Counted from the first letter of the stretch, positions 17,134 through 26,515 are shown. The stretch: 64,000 nucleotides of DNA from Pseudomonadota bacterium (GCA_020051095.1 JAGVJN010000049.1:1-64000), one strand, 5' to 3'. The notes: generated from the letters alone by a model not told the origin. Made by a program: numbers and translations.

Positions 17134-17347
17134 AGGACTTCTAAATAACCTCCCTCAATTTCCCCTCTCCCCGGAAACGGGGAGAGGATGCCCGAAGGGG
17201 GGGCGGGGTTTTTCGTAAGCACTTCAAGCACCATGCGCTATTCATCAAAATAATAACTTCGATTCAACAACCCCTCATCCGCCCTTCGGGCACCTTCTCC
17301 CCATGTCTGGGGAGAAGGGAACATGAAGCAAGTTATTTAGAAGTCCT
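17134..17347. mobile_element. MITE-like inverted-repeat element, family B
   Basis: AGGACTTCTAAATAAC at 17134-17149 and its exact inverse at 17332-17347 form perfect 16-bp ends. Inside are GC-rich palindromes (CCCCTCTCCCCGG ... CGGGGAGAGG; GCCCGAAGGGGGG; CGCCCTTCGGGC; TTCTCCCC ... GGGGAGAAGG) of a type widely dispersed in bacterial genomes. No target duplication is clear because the flanks are T-rich. The element fills most of the 414-bp gap upstream of the E1 gene; no gene is seen in it. Confidence 0.7.
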
Positions 17348-17450
17348 TTTTTTGTTTTTTGCACAGATAATCACTTGACCGTCATGCTAATTTCAGGAAT
17401 CATAACAACTATTTTATAGACAAAGTCAGGACACTTTCCAGGATGGCATT

Positions 17451-19688
17451 ATGTTAAATCGCGCTGTTATCGTTGATGAGCAATTTACGGCATCCATTCA
17501 CAATCATCAATTACCTTCTCCGGCAAGCCACACGCATTTTGAACAAGCAGATCTTGATAAACAACAAGCCATACAATTATTTGATACGCAGATAAAATCC
17601 AGATTGCTTGATATCATTGCCCGTGAGTTAAAGGAAAAAGGATTATCTTTCTACACGATTGGTAGCAGTGGTCATGAAGGAAACGCGGGCGGGGGGCTCG
17701 AATTATCGCTAAAAGATATGGCTTTTTTGCATTATCGCAGCTGTGCGTTTTATATCCAACGTGCGCGTCATCTTGAGACAGTTGATGGTCTAAATGATTG
17801 TATTTTATCCTTTTTAGCGTCTGCCGAGGATCCTATTTCGGGTGGACGACATAAAGTATTTGGCCGTAAGGAATTAAATATTCCTCCGCAAACATCGACC
17901 ATTGCGTCGCATTTGCCGAAAGCTTTAGGGTTAGCCGTATCGTTAAGTCGCGGCAAAAATGCGGGATTTGAAACGGATCTTGCCTCAGATGCGATTAGCT
18001 ATGTTTCATTTGGAGATGGTTCGGTGAACCACGCCTCATCACAAACGACTTTGAATGCGTGTTCGTGGTTAGCAACGCAAGGTATTCCCTTGCCGCTTGT
18101 TTTTTGGTGCGAGGACAATGGGACGAGTATTTCTGTTCCCACGCCCACAACTTGGATAGAAGCGTCCATTGCAAAGCGCCCCGGTATCCATTATTTCACT
18201 TGCGATGGCTTAAATATAGCGGATGTGGTTAAAACAGCAAGGCAAGCTTTTCACTTGGCTCGGAGTAAAAAGGTACCCGTGTTTGTGCGTATGCGCTGTG
18301 TGCGATTATTAGGTCATGCTGGTTCGGATATTGAACTTCAATACAATACGCTTGAGCAAATTGAGCGAACAGAGAAACAAGATCCGCTCTTGCATACCGC
18401 CAGAATGCTACTTGAAGCGGGCTGGATGAATGAACAAGCCATTTTGACGTTGTATAAAGACAATCGTGCTTTAATTGAAGCCAAAGCAACGGCCGCCCTA
18501 AAAACAAAAAAACTCGATTCTGCCGAACAAATTGCCTCGACGGTTATTCCCGATGCGACCTATTACCGCTCTTCACCCGGGATGCCTGATGAAGCAAGCC
18601 GACAAGCAATTTTTGCGGAACAGGCGAATCAGCTCAAGCTAAAACGCAATTTATGCCAACAAATTAATTTTGCATTAACTGACTTGATGCTGCGTTATCC
18701 TCAGATAGTTATCTTTGGCGAGGATGTCGGCAAAAAAGGGGGCGTATACCGAGTCACGGCAGATTTGCAAAAGCGGTTTGGTCCGAGAAGGGTGTTTGAC
18801 ACCTTACTGGATGAAACAACAATCCTAGGAACAGCCATTGGATTTGCTCATAATGGGTTTATCCCCATTCCAGAAATCCAGTTTTTAGCTTACTTGCATA
18901 ATGCAGAAGACCAATTAAGAGGGGAAGCGTCAACGTTATCCTTTTTTTCAAAAGGACAATATCAAAATCCAATGGTTATTCGCATCGCCTCTTGGGCTTA
19001 TCAAAAGGGCTTTGGAGGGCATTTTCATAATGATAATGCCATCGGGGTATTGCGGGATTTGCCTGGGGTTATTGTCGCAACGCCCTCCCATGGTGAGGAT
19101 GCTGCAAAAATGCTGAGAACTTGTGTTAAATTGGCTCATGAACAACGACGTGTCGTTGTCTTTTTAGAGCCCATAGCCTTGTATATGACCAAAGATTTGC
19201 ATGAGGCTGGCGATAATTTATGGCTAAGCGAATATCCCGATCCTTCCGAGATGATAGAGCTTGGTGACATCAGTGAGCATGGCAAAGGGGATATCGCCAT
19301 TTTAAGCTTTGCAAATGGGTATTACCTATCGCGACAAGCGGCTGCCATTTTAGAAAGTCAGCACCAAATTCAAACCAAAGTGATTGATATTCGATGGTTG
19401 AACCCTTTGCCGATTGAGGCCATATTACAAGCTGTTAGAGGCGCAAAACATATTGTGATTGTTGATGAAAGTCGGAAAAGCGGCTCTGTCAGCGAAGGGA
19501 TATGGACCTTGCTGCAAGAAAATAGCAGCAGACCCTTGTCGATAAGCCGGATTACGGCGAGTGATTGCTTCATTCCTTTAGGCGATGCATGGCAACATGT
19601 TCTGCCCAGTCGGGATGCTATCGTTAATCATGTTGCATCAATATTAAAAAGTCAGGAGAAAAGCCGTGGACGATTTATTGTTAATTGA
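17451..19688 (+). CDS. 2-oxoacid dehydrogenase E1, fused alpha-beta subunits (thiamine-diphosphate dependent)
   Basis: A 745-residue protein in which an E1-alpha part (~1-390) is fused to an E1-beta part (~395-745). The alpha part has the ThDP/Mg motif GDGSVNHAS ending with EDNG about 28 residues later, and the phosphorylation-loop-like RLLGHAGSD. The beta part has VIFGEDVGKKGGVYRVT, the FDTLLDETTILGTAIGFA stretch and a transketolase C-terminal domain (DIRWLNPLPIEAIL). Family members decarboxylate pyruvate or branched-chain 2-oxoacids and need E2 and E3, not seen nearby. The next gene, gcdH, starts inside its last codons. Sequence blocks look more like the branched-chain type than pyruvate dehydrogenase, but the substrate is open. 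Confidence 0.85.
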   Translation: MLNRAVIVDEQFTASIHNHQLPSPASHTHFEQADLDKQQAIQLFDTQIKSRLLDIIARELKEKGLSFYTIGSSGHEGNAGGGLELSLKDMAFLHYRSCAFYIQRARHLETVDGLNDCILSFLASAEDPISGGRHKVFGRKELNIPPQTSTIASHLPKALGLAVSLSRGKNAGFETDLASDAISYVSFGDGSVNHASSQTTLNACSWLATQGIPLPLVFWCEDNGTSISVPTPTTWIEASIAKRPGIHYFTCDGLNIADVVKTARQAFHLARSKKVPVFVRMRCVRLLGHAGSDIELQYNTLEQIERTEKQDPLLHTARMLLEAGWMNEQAILTLYKDNRALIEAKATAALKTKKLDSAEQIASTVIPDATYYRSSPGMPDEASRQAIFAEQANQLKLKRNLCQQINFALTDLMLRYPQIVIFGEDVGKKGGVYRVTADLQKRFGPRRVFDTLLDETTILGTAIGFAHNGFIPIPEIQFLAYLHNAEDQLRGEASTLSFFSKGQYQNPMVIRIASWAYQKGFGGHFHNDNAIGVLRDLPGVIVATPSHGEDAAKMLRTCVKLAHEQRRVVVFLEPIALYMTKDLHEAGDNLWLSEYPDPSEMIELGDISEHGKGDIAILSFANGYYLSRQAAAILESQHQIQTKVIDIRWLNPLPIEAILQAVRGAKHIVIVDESRKSGSVSEGIWTLLQENSSRPLSISRITASDCFIPLGDAWQHVLPSRDAIVNHVASILKSQEKSRGRFIVN

Positions 19689-20823
19689 CCAACACTTAAA
19701 AGATGAAGAACGAATGATAAGGGACAGCGTGGCAAAATTTGTTGCTGATGATGTTGTTCCTATTATGGAAGAGTCCTTTGAAAAAGGAGTATTTCCTCCA
19801 AAGCTTGCGCAACAAGTCGCTGATTTAGGCTTGTTGGGTTTGACCTTGCCTGAGCAATATGGTGGTTCAGAAGCCTCGTACGTCGCTTATGGACTTGTAT
19901 GCCAAGAGCTTGAGCGTGGCGATAGTGGTCTTCGAAGCTTTGTTTCCGTACAAAGTTCATTATGCATGTTCCCCATCTATCAATTTGGCAGTGAAGAACA
20001 ACGTCAGAAATATTTGCCTGACATGGCCAAAGCGAAGTTGATCGGAAGCTTCGGGTTGACTGAACCGGATTCAGGATCGGATCCCGGCAGCATGCGCACA
20101 AAAGCGGTCAAAGTAGATGGCGGGTGGCGTTTAAATGGCGCAAAAACTTGGATTACCAATGCGCCTGTTTGTGATCTAGCAATCGTGTGGGCGAAAACCG
20201 ATCAAGGTATTCGTGGCTTCATTGTTGAAAAAGAATTTGATGGATTTATCCGACGGGAAATCAAGCATAAAATGTCACTGCGTGCTTCTGTCACGGGTGA
20301 ATTGGTATTCGATGATGTATTTGTCCCCGATTCGCACTATCTCCCGGGCAGTGAAAGGGGATTAGGTGCTGCTTTAAGTTGTTTAAGCCAAGCCAGGTAT
20401 GGCATTTGTTGGGGAGCAATTGGCGCAGCGATAGCCTGCTTTGATATTACCAAAGATTATGTTATTGACCGACAAGCTTTCAATAAACCGTTAGCAAGTA
20501 ACCAATTAATACAAGCCGATTTGGCCGAGATGTATAGTGAAATATTAAAAGCCCAATGCTTAAATTTAACCATTGGCCAACTTAAAGACCAAGGAAAAGA
20601 CACCCCTGTTATGATTTCGTTGGCGAAACGTAATGCATGTCGTCAGGCATTAGCGATTGCTCGTGGCTGTCGGAATTTGTTAGGCGGCAATGGCATCAGC
20701 CTAGAATATCACGTCATTCGCCATATGTTGAACTTGGAATCCGTTTACACTTATGAAGGAACGGATAATGTTCACACCCTCGTTTTGGGACGTCATATTA
20801 CAGGTATTAATGCATTCCATTAA
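19666..20823 (+). CDS. gcdH: Glutaryl-CoA dehydrogenase
   Basis: 385 residues of the acyl-CoA dehydrogenase fold. It starts at a GTG with CAGGAG upstream and overlaps the E1 gene by 23 bases, so translation is probably coupled. FGLTEPDSGSDPGSM is the FAD/substrate block. SLRASVTGELVFDDVFVP, ARYGICWGAIGAA, NKPLASNQLIQ and NLLGGNGISLEYHVIRH match glutaryl-CoA dehydrogenase rather than other family members. The Glu in YEGTDNVH (~364) is the catalytic base. The enzyme oxidises and decarboxylates glutaryl-CoA to crotonyl-CoA in lysine/tryptophan breakdown, passing electrons to ETF. Confidence 0.92.
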   Translation: MDDLLLIDQHLKDEERMIRDSVAKFVADDVVPIMEESFEKGVFPPKLAQQVADLGLLGLTLPEQYGGSEASYVAYGLVCQELERGDSGLRSFVSVQSSLCMFPIYQFGSEEQRQKYLPDMAKAKLIGSFGLTEPDSGSDPGSMRTKAVKVDGGWRLNGAKTWITNAPVCDLAIVWAKTDQGIRGFIVEKEFDGFIRREIKHKMSLRASVTGELVFDDVFVPDSHYLPGSERGLGAALSCLSQARYGICWGAIGAAIACFDITKDYVIDRQAFNKPLASNQLIQADLAEMYSEILKAQCLNLTIGQLKDQGKDTPVMISLAKRNACRQALAIARGCRNLLGGNGISLEYHVIRHMLNLESVYTYEGTDNVHTLVLGRHITGINAFH

Positions 20824-20923
20824 AAAATCTGGATGATGATGGGTCCTTCGTATTCAGGCTTTGCCTAATGTGGAGGACATCCCATCAGCGAGGCTATAAT
20901 TCATTTGGGTAATCATGGATCTA

Positions 20924-20957
20924 TTCGGTAACGCAGACGGTAACGCAAACGTTCACG
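20924..20957. repeat. Family C repeat, single end near hemH
   Basis: A 34-base sequence ending GGTAACGCAAACGTTCACG that matches 22255-22288 at 33 of 34 positions. It contains an internal direct repeat, GGTAACGCA, spaced by GAC. It sits in the gap between gcdH and hemH, whose 3' ends face each other. No second inverted end is visible nearby, so it may be a remnant. Confidence 0.65.
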
Positions 20958-21022
20958 AAAAAACGATTGTTATTTCTATGCAAAGAATCGTAGTTGGTAA
21001 CAACTGTTAAAGGGATGGATTT

Positions 21023-22009
21023 TTATTGCGAAATGATGGATTCAATCCCAGCAACCCACGCAGGACTATCGTTAACGCAGGGAACTAATGTCAGCTTTTC
21101 ACCTCCTAACGCCAACCAAAGCTCTTGTCCTCTTATCCCGATTTCTTCGAGGGTTTCTAAACAATCCGTAGTAAATGATGGGCAGGCGATCAATAAATTC
21201 TTGCTGCCTTGATTGACTAAAGTTCTTAATTGTTCATCGGTATAAGGTTGAATCCAGGGGGTTCGACCAAGTCGAGATTGAAAGGATGTGCTAATTTCAT
21301 TGGGCTTTAAAGATAAGGCATCAGCAATAGCTCGCGATGTCGCAAAACATTGAGAACGATAGCATTGTTGATTAAGTTTTGGGTTGGGACAAGATCCTTC
21401 ACAGACCGTCTGGCAGCCACTTTTCATAATTTGTCGTGTCGGTAGACCATGATAACTTAATAAGAGATGGTCATGCGTCTCAAGGTGAGGTTTTATGAGG
21501 GCAGCCATTGGTTCAATAAAGCCTGGGTGATTGTAAAAGTCACGAATGATGGTTAATTTTGGCTTGTCTTCAAAGACGCTTAATCTATCATAAACAGTTT
21601 GAATAGTTGATTCAGTTGTAGCCCTCGAATATTGGGGGTATAAAGGTAAAACGGTTATTGATTGGCAGTCCATGAGATTTTTTAGCGCCGATTCGATAGA
21701 GGGTTGACCATAGCGCATCCCTAACGCAACTTGGAATGCTTGGCCAAGCTTCTCTTGTAACTGTTCTTTTAATCGAAGACTGTATGCAAGCAAGGGAGAG
21801 CCATTTTCCTGCCAAATTTGTTGGTAAGCGTGCGCTGATTGTTTTGGGCGAAAGGGTAATATTAAGCAATACAAAAGTGCTAGTCGAATCGGCTTAGGTA
21901 AATCAAGTACATAGGGGTCGGATAAAAATTGTTTTAAATAACGACGAACATCTTTGCGATTTGGTGAATCTGGTGTACCCAAATTAACCAATAATAACCC
22001 ACGTTTCAT
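21023..22009 (-). CDS. hemH: Ferrochelatase
   Basis: 328 residues, typical for bacterial ferrochelatase. The start MKRGLLLVNLGTPDSP, the VLPLYPQYSRATTEST block, LLLSYHGLPTRQI (catalytic His) and CPSFTTDCLETLEEIG (acidic metal-path residues) are all present. The enzyme inserts ferrous iron into protoporphyrin IX at the inner face of the membrane, the last step of haem synthesis. It stands alone between copies of the family C repeat. Confidence 0.97.
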   Translation of the reverse strand: MKRGLLLVNLGTPDSPNRKDVRRYLKQFLSDPYVLDLPKPIRLALLYCLILPFRPKQSAHAYQQIWQENGSPLLAYSLRLKEQLQEKLGQAFQVALGMRYGQPSIESALKNLMDCQSITVLPLYPQYSRATTESTIQTVYDRLSVFEDKPKLTIIRDFYNHPGFIEPMAALIKPHLETHDHLLLSYHGLPTRQIMKSGCQTVCEGSCPNPKLNQQCYRSQCFATSRAIADALSLKPNEISTSFQSRLGRTPWIQPYTDEQLRTLVNQGSKNLLIACPSFTTDCLETLEEIGIRGQELWLALGGEKLTLVPCVNDSPAWVAGIESIISQ

Positions 22010-22113
22010 TGACTAATCGTTCTAATTGACTAAGTAAGCATTTTATCTGGTTTGTTTAGATATTGAAATAGTTTGGAATAGAGATAGCCTTATAGATGAG
22101 AAAATCCCACTAT

Positions 22114-22288
22114 TCCGTAAACGTTTGCGTTACCGAAATAGCTTAATTGTAACAATAACACTCGACTAATAATCCGACACTTGCTGTTGCTAATCGCAAA
22201 ACTAGAGCGACATTTCCAAGCTTAAACGAATTATTTTTGATAGAAAGGGATTGGTTCGGTAATGCAGACGGTAACGCAAACGTTCACG
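22114..22288. mobile_element. Family C inverted-repeat element upstream of hemH
   Basis: The left end, 22116-22135, reads CGTAAACGTTTGCGTTACCG. The right end, 22269-22288, is the inverse of CGTGAACGTTTGCGTTACCG, so the ends match at 19 of 20 bases. The right end carries an extra 12-base duplication that the left lacks. The interior has no reading frame. It fills much of the 389-bp space between the divergent-facing hemH start and the cold-shock gene's terminator; the hemH promoter probably lies between 22010 and 22113. Confidence 0.6.
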
Positions 22289-22322
22289 TAAGAGTATATA
22301 TTTCCCAAGCTTTCTTAACTCT

Positions 22323-22362
22323 AAAACAAAAACCCGGAAAAACAAGATAGTTTGCCCGGGTT
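22323..22362 (-). terminator. Rho-independent terminator of the cold-shock gene
   Basis: On the minus strand AACCCGG (22362-22356) pairs with CCGGGTT (22337-22331), followed directly by TTTGTTTTAG. It lies 37 bases after the stop of the cold-shock gene. Confidence 0.8.
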
Positions 22363-22398
22363 ATTATAGGATGAGGACAATTTCGAAGGTGGGTAATA

Positions 22399-22653
22399 TC
22401 ATCCTTCTTGACATTCTTTTAGCATTTCCCGCTGTTGGTCAGGTGCCTCTGTCAAAGCTATTACGTTAGTGGCATGATGCCCACGTTCTCCTTCAACAAG
22501 GTCGAAATTGACTTGTTGCCCAGGAAATAACGTTTTGTACCCTGTACCATGAATTGAAGAATAGTGAACGAAGATATCTTCACCGCCGCCTTGTGGAATG
22601 ATAAAGCCCCATCCTTTGGCATTATTAAACCATTTGACTTCACCTATAGCCAT
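22399..22653 (-). CDS. Cold-shock domain protein, CspD-like
   Basis: 84 residues with one cold-shock OB fold. RNP1 (KGWGFI) and RNP2 (DIFVHY) are intact, in the order seen in the family, and the start MAIGEVKWFNNAKGWGFI is typical. A ~15-residue polar C-terminal tail makes it longer than CspA and closer to CspD. Such proteins bind single-stranded nucleic acid; CspD-type proteins are stationary-phase replication inhibitors, though that role cannot be read from sequence. GGAGG lies five bases before the start. It has its own terminator. Confidence 0.88.
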   Translation of the reverse strand: MAIGEVKWFNNAKGWGFIIPQGGGEDIFVHYSSIHGTGYKTLFPGQQVNFDLVEGERGHHATNVIALTEAPDQQREMLKECQEG

Positions 22654-22935
22654 TGCTCCCTCCTAATGTAAAGCACTCAATCGCATGTTGCGTCCCTATC
22701 AACATAGCAATTGCATTCATCCTTTAATGAATATTGCTACTTTCTACCGATTTTTTTCAGTAGGTACTTTCAACATAACCTAAAATTAATCAGCCACTCA
22801 AGGGTTTTGTTTAAAAAAACTTAAAAAAAACCGTTATTGTAGTCAAAATTTGACACTATGGGTAAGAAAAAAAAAGAGTGACTATATAGTGTATACTTAT
22901 AAATAATAATTGATTATTTTTATAAGGGAAAAGCA

Positions 22936-23499
22936 ATGATCGAGTCATTTCAGCTAGCAAATCACCTATTGGTCGCCATGCCTGGTTTGACAGATCCTAA
23001 CTTTGCCCATTCAGTTGTATATATTTGTGAACATCATCAAGAAGGCACGGTTGGACTAATTATCAACCAACCTTTGCAATATCACTTAGGATTCATTTTC
23101 GATCAAATGAACATACACGCGACCAAGGAAAAGCAAAAGCGTCTTCCTGTGTTATTCGGTGGGCCTGTTCAACCAGAACGAGGGTTCGTTATACACCGCC
23201 CATCTGGCTTGTGGCGATCAAGCTTAAACTTGAAGGAAAACGTGACAGTCACAACGTCAGATGATATTATCAAAGCCCTTGCTGAAGACCAAGGGCCGAG
23301 TGATGTCTTGATAACACTGGGTTATGCGGGGTGGTCTAAAGAGCAAATTGATTATGAAGTTAAGATGAATCAATGGCTGGTTTGCCCTGCCACATCCGAA
23401 TTACTTTATGAAATACCCTTTGAAAAACGATGGGAAATGGCGGGTCAGTCCATTGGTGTGGATATGAGTCAATTAAGCTTTCAGTCTGGTAATGCCTAA
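22936..23499 (+). CDS. yqgE: YqgE/AlgH family protein
   Basis: 187 residues. MPGLTDPNFAHSVVYICEHHQEGTVGLIIN and VLFGGPVQPERGFVIH are the family signatures. The molecular role is not established. Gene order yqgE-ruvX-pyrB, with six bases between yqgE and ruvX, is conserved in gammaproteobacteria. AAGGG precedes the start codon. Confidence 0.93.
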   Translation: MIESFQLANHLLVAMPGLTDPNFAHSVVYICEHHQEGTVGLIINQPLQYHLGFIFDQMNIHATKEKQKRLPVLFGGPVQPERGFVIHRPSGLWRSSLNLKENVTVTTSDDIIKALAEDQGPSDVLITLGYAGWSKEQIDYEVKMNQWLVCPATSELLYEIPFEKRWEMAGQSIGVDMSQLSFQSGNA

Positions 23500-23505
23500 T
23501 CACAC

Positions 23506-23925
23506 ATGTCGAATGTTATCTATCTAGGATTTGATTTTGGTTACAGCCGGATTGGTGTCGCTGTAGGACAGTCGATAACTGCTTCTGCGCGCCCCTTAAC
23601 AACACTAAAAGCCAATCAAGGACAGCCAGATTGGCAAGAAATCACTAAACTCATTAAACAGTGGCGCCCTGCTGAACTGGTTGTTGGGTTGCCTACGACC
23701 ATTGCAGGCAAAGCGCAATATACCACTGATCCTGCAAAACAGTTTGCCAAACATTTGCGTGAAGACTATGGATTACCCGTCCATTTAGTTGATGAACGAT
23801 TGACAACGAAAGAAGCCAGGGCAAATCTGTTTGATGTGGGTGGATATAAAGAATTAAAAAAAGCAGAAATTGATGCTCATGCGGCTGCTTTGATTTTAGA
23901 GCAATGGCTTCGGGACATTCCGTAA
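23506..23925 (+). CDS. ruvX: Putative pre-16S rRNA nuclease / Holliday junction resolvase RuvX (YqgF)
   Basis: 139 residues of the RNase H-like fold. YLGFDFGYSRIGVAVGQ carries the first catalytic Asp; VVGLPTT and HLVDERLTTKEA carry the other acidic site residues, and IDAHAAALILEQWL the last. YqgF is required for maturation of the 5' end of 16S rRNA in E. coli. It is the second gene of the yqgE-ruvX-pyrB run. Confidence 0.94.
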   Translation: MSNVIYLGFDFGYSRIGVAVGQSITASARPLTTLKANQGQPDWQEITKLIKQWRPAELVVGLPTTIAGKAQYTTDPAKQFAKHLREDYGLPVHLVDERLTTKEARANLFDVGGYKELKKAEIDAHAAALILEQWLRDIP

Positions 23926-23951
23926 TCGAAAAATGATAGGTTGGGGGGAAC

Positions 23952-24851
23952 ATGCAGCATTTCTTAGATATAGAGCAACTCAGTGCAGAGGCGATTCAAA
24001 CCATGATAGCGCAAGCACGATCGTTTGAGGAAAACCCTTATGCTAGCCAACTTCCTTATCATGCGGTTGCATTAATGTTTTATGAAAATAGCACCCGCAC
24101 TCGTATCAGTTTCGAAAAAGCAGCAAAACAACTATCCATGCAAGTTATCCATGTTGATATATCCCGATCTTCCGAGAGTAAAGGTGAAGCAATCGAAGAT
24201 ACCATCCGAAATTTGGCTGCTATGGGCATTCACCATTTTATCATCCGCCATAGCCAAGATGGCTTGCCAGTTGAGCTGTCAAAAAAATTATCTACCTTGC
24301 CTGTTCATATTATCAATGGCGGGGATGGAAAGCGCGCTCACCCTAGTCAAGCTTTATTAGATATGATGACGGTGTTGAGCTATAAACCCAAGTTAAGTGA
24401 CATTAAAATCACGGTTGTAGGCAACTTACGTCACTCACGCGTCGCAAGATCATTTACGACCATTTGTGAAAAAATGGGGGTGGGTGAATTAGTCTTCGTG
24501 TCACCAAAAATTTGGGCTCCCGAATCGATGTCATATGGCCAATGGACCGATGACTTATCTGATGGCTTAAAGGGGGCAGATGTGGTGATGGGGCTAAGGG
24601 TGCAAAAGGAACGGCTAGCTTCTGAAGATGCATTTGATATCAATCGATATCAACAAGATTTTCGCATCGATGCGATGCGTTTAGCACTGGCAAAACCCGA
24701 TGCCATCGTGATGCATCCTGGCCCTGTGAACCGTGGAATCGAAATGACCTCTGACGTCATAGACGGGCCACAATCAAAAATTCTAGAACAAGTGACCAAT
24801 GGTGTGTATGTGCGAATGGCAATATTGACAGCGCTTTCGAAAATCGCCTAA
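23952..24851 (+). CDS. pyrB: Aspartate carbamoyltransferase catalytic chain
   Basis: 299 residues. YENSTRTRISFEKAAKQL is the carbamoyl-phosphate loop (Ser-Thr-Arg-Thr-Arg), GDGKRAHPSQALLD the second binding loop, and MHPGPVNRGIEM the aspartate-side motif. The enzyme makes N-carbamoylaspartate in pyrimidine synthesis. No pyrI, pyrR or pyrC follows, so it may act as a plain trimer or with a partner encoded elsewhere. A GGGGGG run lies just before the ATG. Confidence 0.95.
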   Translation: MQHFLDIEQLSAEAIQTMIAQARSFEENPYASQLPYHAVALMFYENSTRTRISFEKAAKQLSMQVIHVDISRSSESKGEAIEDTIRNLAAMGIHHFIIRHSQDGLPVELSKKLSTLPVHIINGGDGKRAHPSQALLDMMTVLSYKPKLSDIKITVVGNLRHSRVARSFTTICEKMGVGELVFVSPKIWAPESMSYGQWTDDLSDGLKGADVVMGLRVQKERLASEDAFDINRYQQDFRIDAMRLALAKPDAIVMHPGPVNRGIEMTSDVIDGPQSKILEQVTNGVYVRMAILTALSKIA

Positions 24852-24965
24852 TCACTTTGCTATACCCATTCATTGCTTCGATACTTTTATATGACACTAT
24901 TAATATTGTTTTAAAAAAGTGTCTATCCCTCGACCTTTTGTAGAGCGTCCTGTTTGAGTTCACAA

Positions 24966-26483
24966 TTAGGCGAACAACGGTTGTCCAATGGTTTGTTTAA
25001 AGGATAAGGCTTGTTGTATCGATTCAGTACTGACATTCGGCTCATTTGCGATATCCGCAATGGTTCTCGCTACTTTGAGTAAACGATGATAAGAGCGAGC
25101 GGATAATTTTAATTTTTCCATGGCTAAAAGCAAAAATTGTTTACTGGCTTCATCTAACTGACAAACTAACTCAAGATCTTTACTGTTAAGCTGGCTATTT
25201 AACATCCCCTGGCGGTGCCGCTGTCTTTGTTGAAGTCGCTCAACCTCCTTTCTAATTCGTTTGCTTTCACCTCCTGGATTGGGGGTTGTATTAATCATCG
25301 TGTGGTGGCTTAATGCTTTCACATTGACTTGGATATCGATGCGGTCTAATAATGGCCCTGATAATTTGCTTAGATAGCGCTGAATCTTATCCGGAGAGCA
25401 TAGACACGAGCCTTCTTCGTTACCCCATTGGCCACAGGGGCAAGGATTCATAGCCGCAATTAATTGAAAATCAGCTGGGAACTCCATTTGCATAGCCGCT
25501 CTTGAAATGCAGATATGGCCAGATTCAAGTGGCTCGCGGAGCGTCTCCAACACTTGCCGATTGAATTCAGGGAGTTCATCTAAAAATAAGACGCCATGAT
25601 GAGCTAAGGAAATTTCCCCTGGTTTAGGCGGGTTCCCACCGCCTACCAAAGCAACTGGCGATGCGGTGTGGTGAGGTGCACGAAAGGGTGGTGTTCGCCA
25701 ATGGTTAAAGTTTGGTTGATTGCCATTGATCGAATGAATGGCGGCTACGGACAGTGCTTGTTCTTCTTGCAATCGTGGTAAGATTGTTGGAAATCGCTTT
25801 GCCAGCATGCTTTTACCACTTCCGGGTGGGCCACTTAATAACACACTATGGCCACCACTCGCGGCAATGACCAGTGCCTGTTTGGCGTGAGCTTGCCCTT
25901 TAATTTCAGACCAGTCGATAGGATCACTATCAAAATCTTCGTTAGAGCGTGGAGGAAGAGGGTCTAATTGATGCTGATTACAAAGAAATGCCGTTACCTC
26001 TTGTAAATGGTTAGCAGTTAATACCTTTTCATATCCTGTGATAGCCGCTTCGTTTGCATTATCTGAGGAAATAATAATCGTTTTTCCTTCTCGTTTTGCA
26101 GCTAAGACAATGGGAATGATCGCTTTCACACCCCGGATTGCCCCACTTAATGCTAATTCACCGACAAATTCATAATTAGGTAGGGTTGTTGCTGGGATTT
26201 GTTTTGAGGCCGCTAAAATGCCAATGGCAATTGCTAAATCTAAGCCACTCCCGCTTTTAGGGAGATCGGCGGGGGCAAGATTGACAATGATTTTGCGGTT
26301 TGGTAGGCGAAAATTACTGTTGCTAATGGCGCTAGCAACACGTTCTTTACTTTCTTTTACGGCTGTTTCAGCTAATCCGACGATGATGAGTTTTGGCAGT
26401 GCATTGATCAGATGAACTTCAACAGACACGCGGCGTGCATCAATACCAAGCGTGGTTCTCGCTTGGGTATTTGCGAGTTGCAT
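24966..26483 (-). CDS. comM: Mg-chelatase-like AAA+ ATPase ComM (YifB)
   Basis: 505 residues: an N-terminal Lon-substrate-like domain (ISNSNFRLPNRKIIVNLAPADLPKSG), a central AAA+ domain with Walker A GPPGSGKSMLAKRFP near residue 215 and Walker B VLFLDELPEF, a Cys cluster CPCGQWGNEEGSCLC, and a C-terminal ChlI-type helical domain (RSYHRLLKVARTIADI). ComM is a hexameric helicase that drives branch migration during natural transformation. It lies 33 bases downstream of ubiK on the same strand. Confidence 0.95.
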   Translation of the reverse strand: MQLANTQARTTLGIDARRVSVEVHLINALPKLIIVGLAETAVKESKERVASAISNSNFRLPNRKIIVNLAPADLPKSGSGLDLAIAIGILAASKQIPATTLPNYEFVGELALSGAIRGVKAIIPIVLAAKREGKTIIISSDNANEAAITGYEKVLTANHLQEVTAFLCNQHQLDPLPPRSNEDFDSDPIDWSEIKGQAHAKQALVIAASGGHSVLLSGPPGSGKSMLAKRFPTILPRLQEEQALSVAAIHSINGNQPNFNHWRTPPFRAPHHTASPVALVGGGNPPKPGEISLAHHGVLFLDELPEFNRQVLETLREPLESGHICISRAAMQMEFPADFQLIAAMNPCPCGQWGNEEGSCLCSPDKIQRYLSKLSGPLLDRIDIQVNVKALSHHTMINTTPNPGGESKRIRKEVERLQQRQRHRQGMLNSQLNSKDLELVCQLDEASKQFLLLAMEKLKLSARSYHRLLKVARTIADIANEPNVSTESIQQALSFKQTIGQPLFA

Positions 26484-26515
26484 AACAATTCCTTGTAGTT
26501 GGACCAGGCGTTATT

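Noticed and set aside
20824..20923. Stem TGATGGG ... CCCATCA after gcdH as terminator
   Set aside because: The loop is long and no T-run follows.
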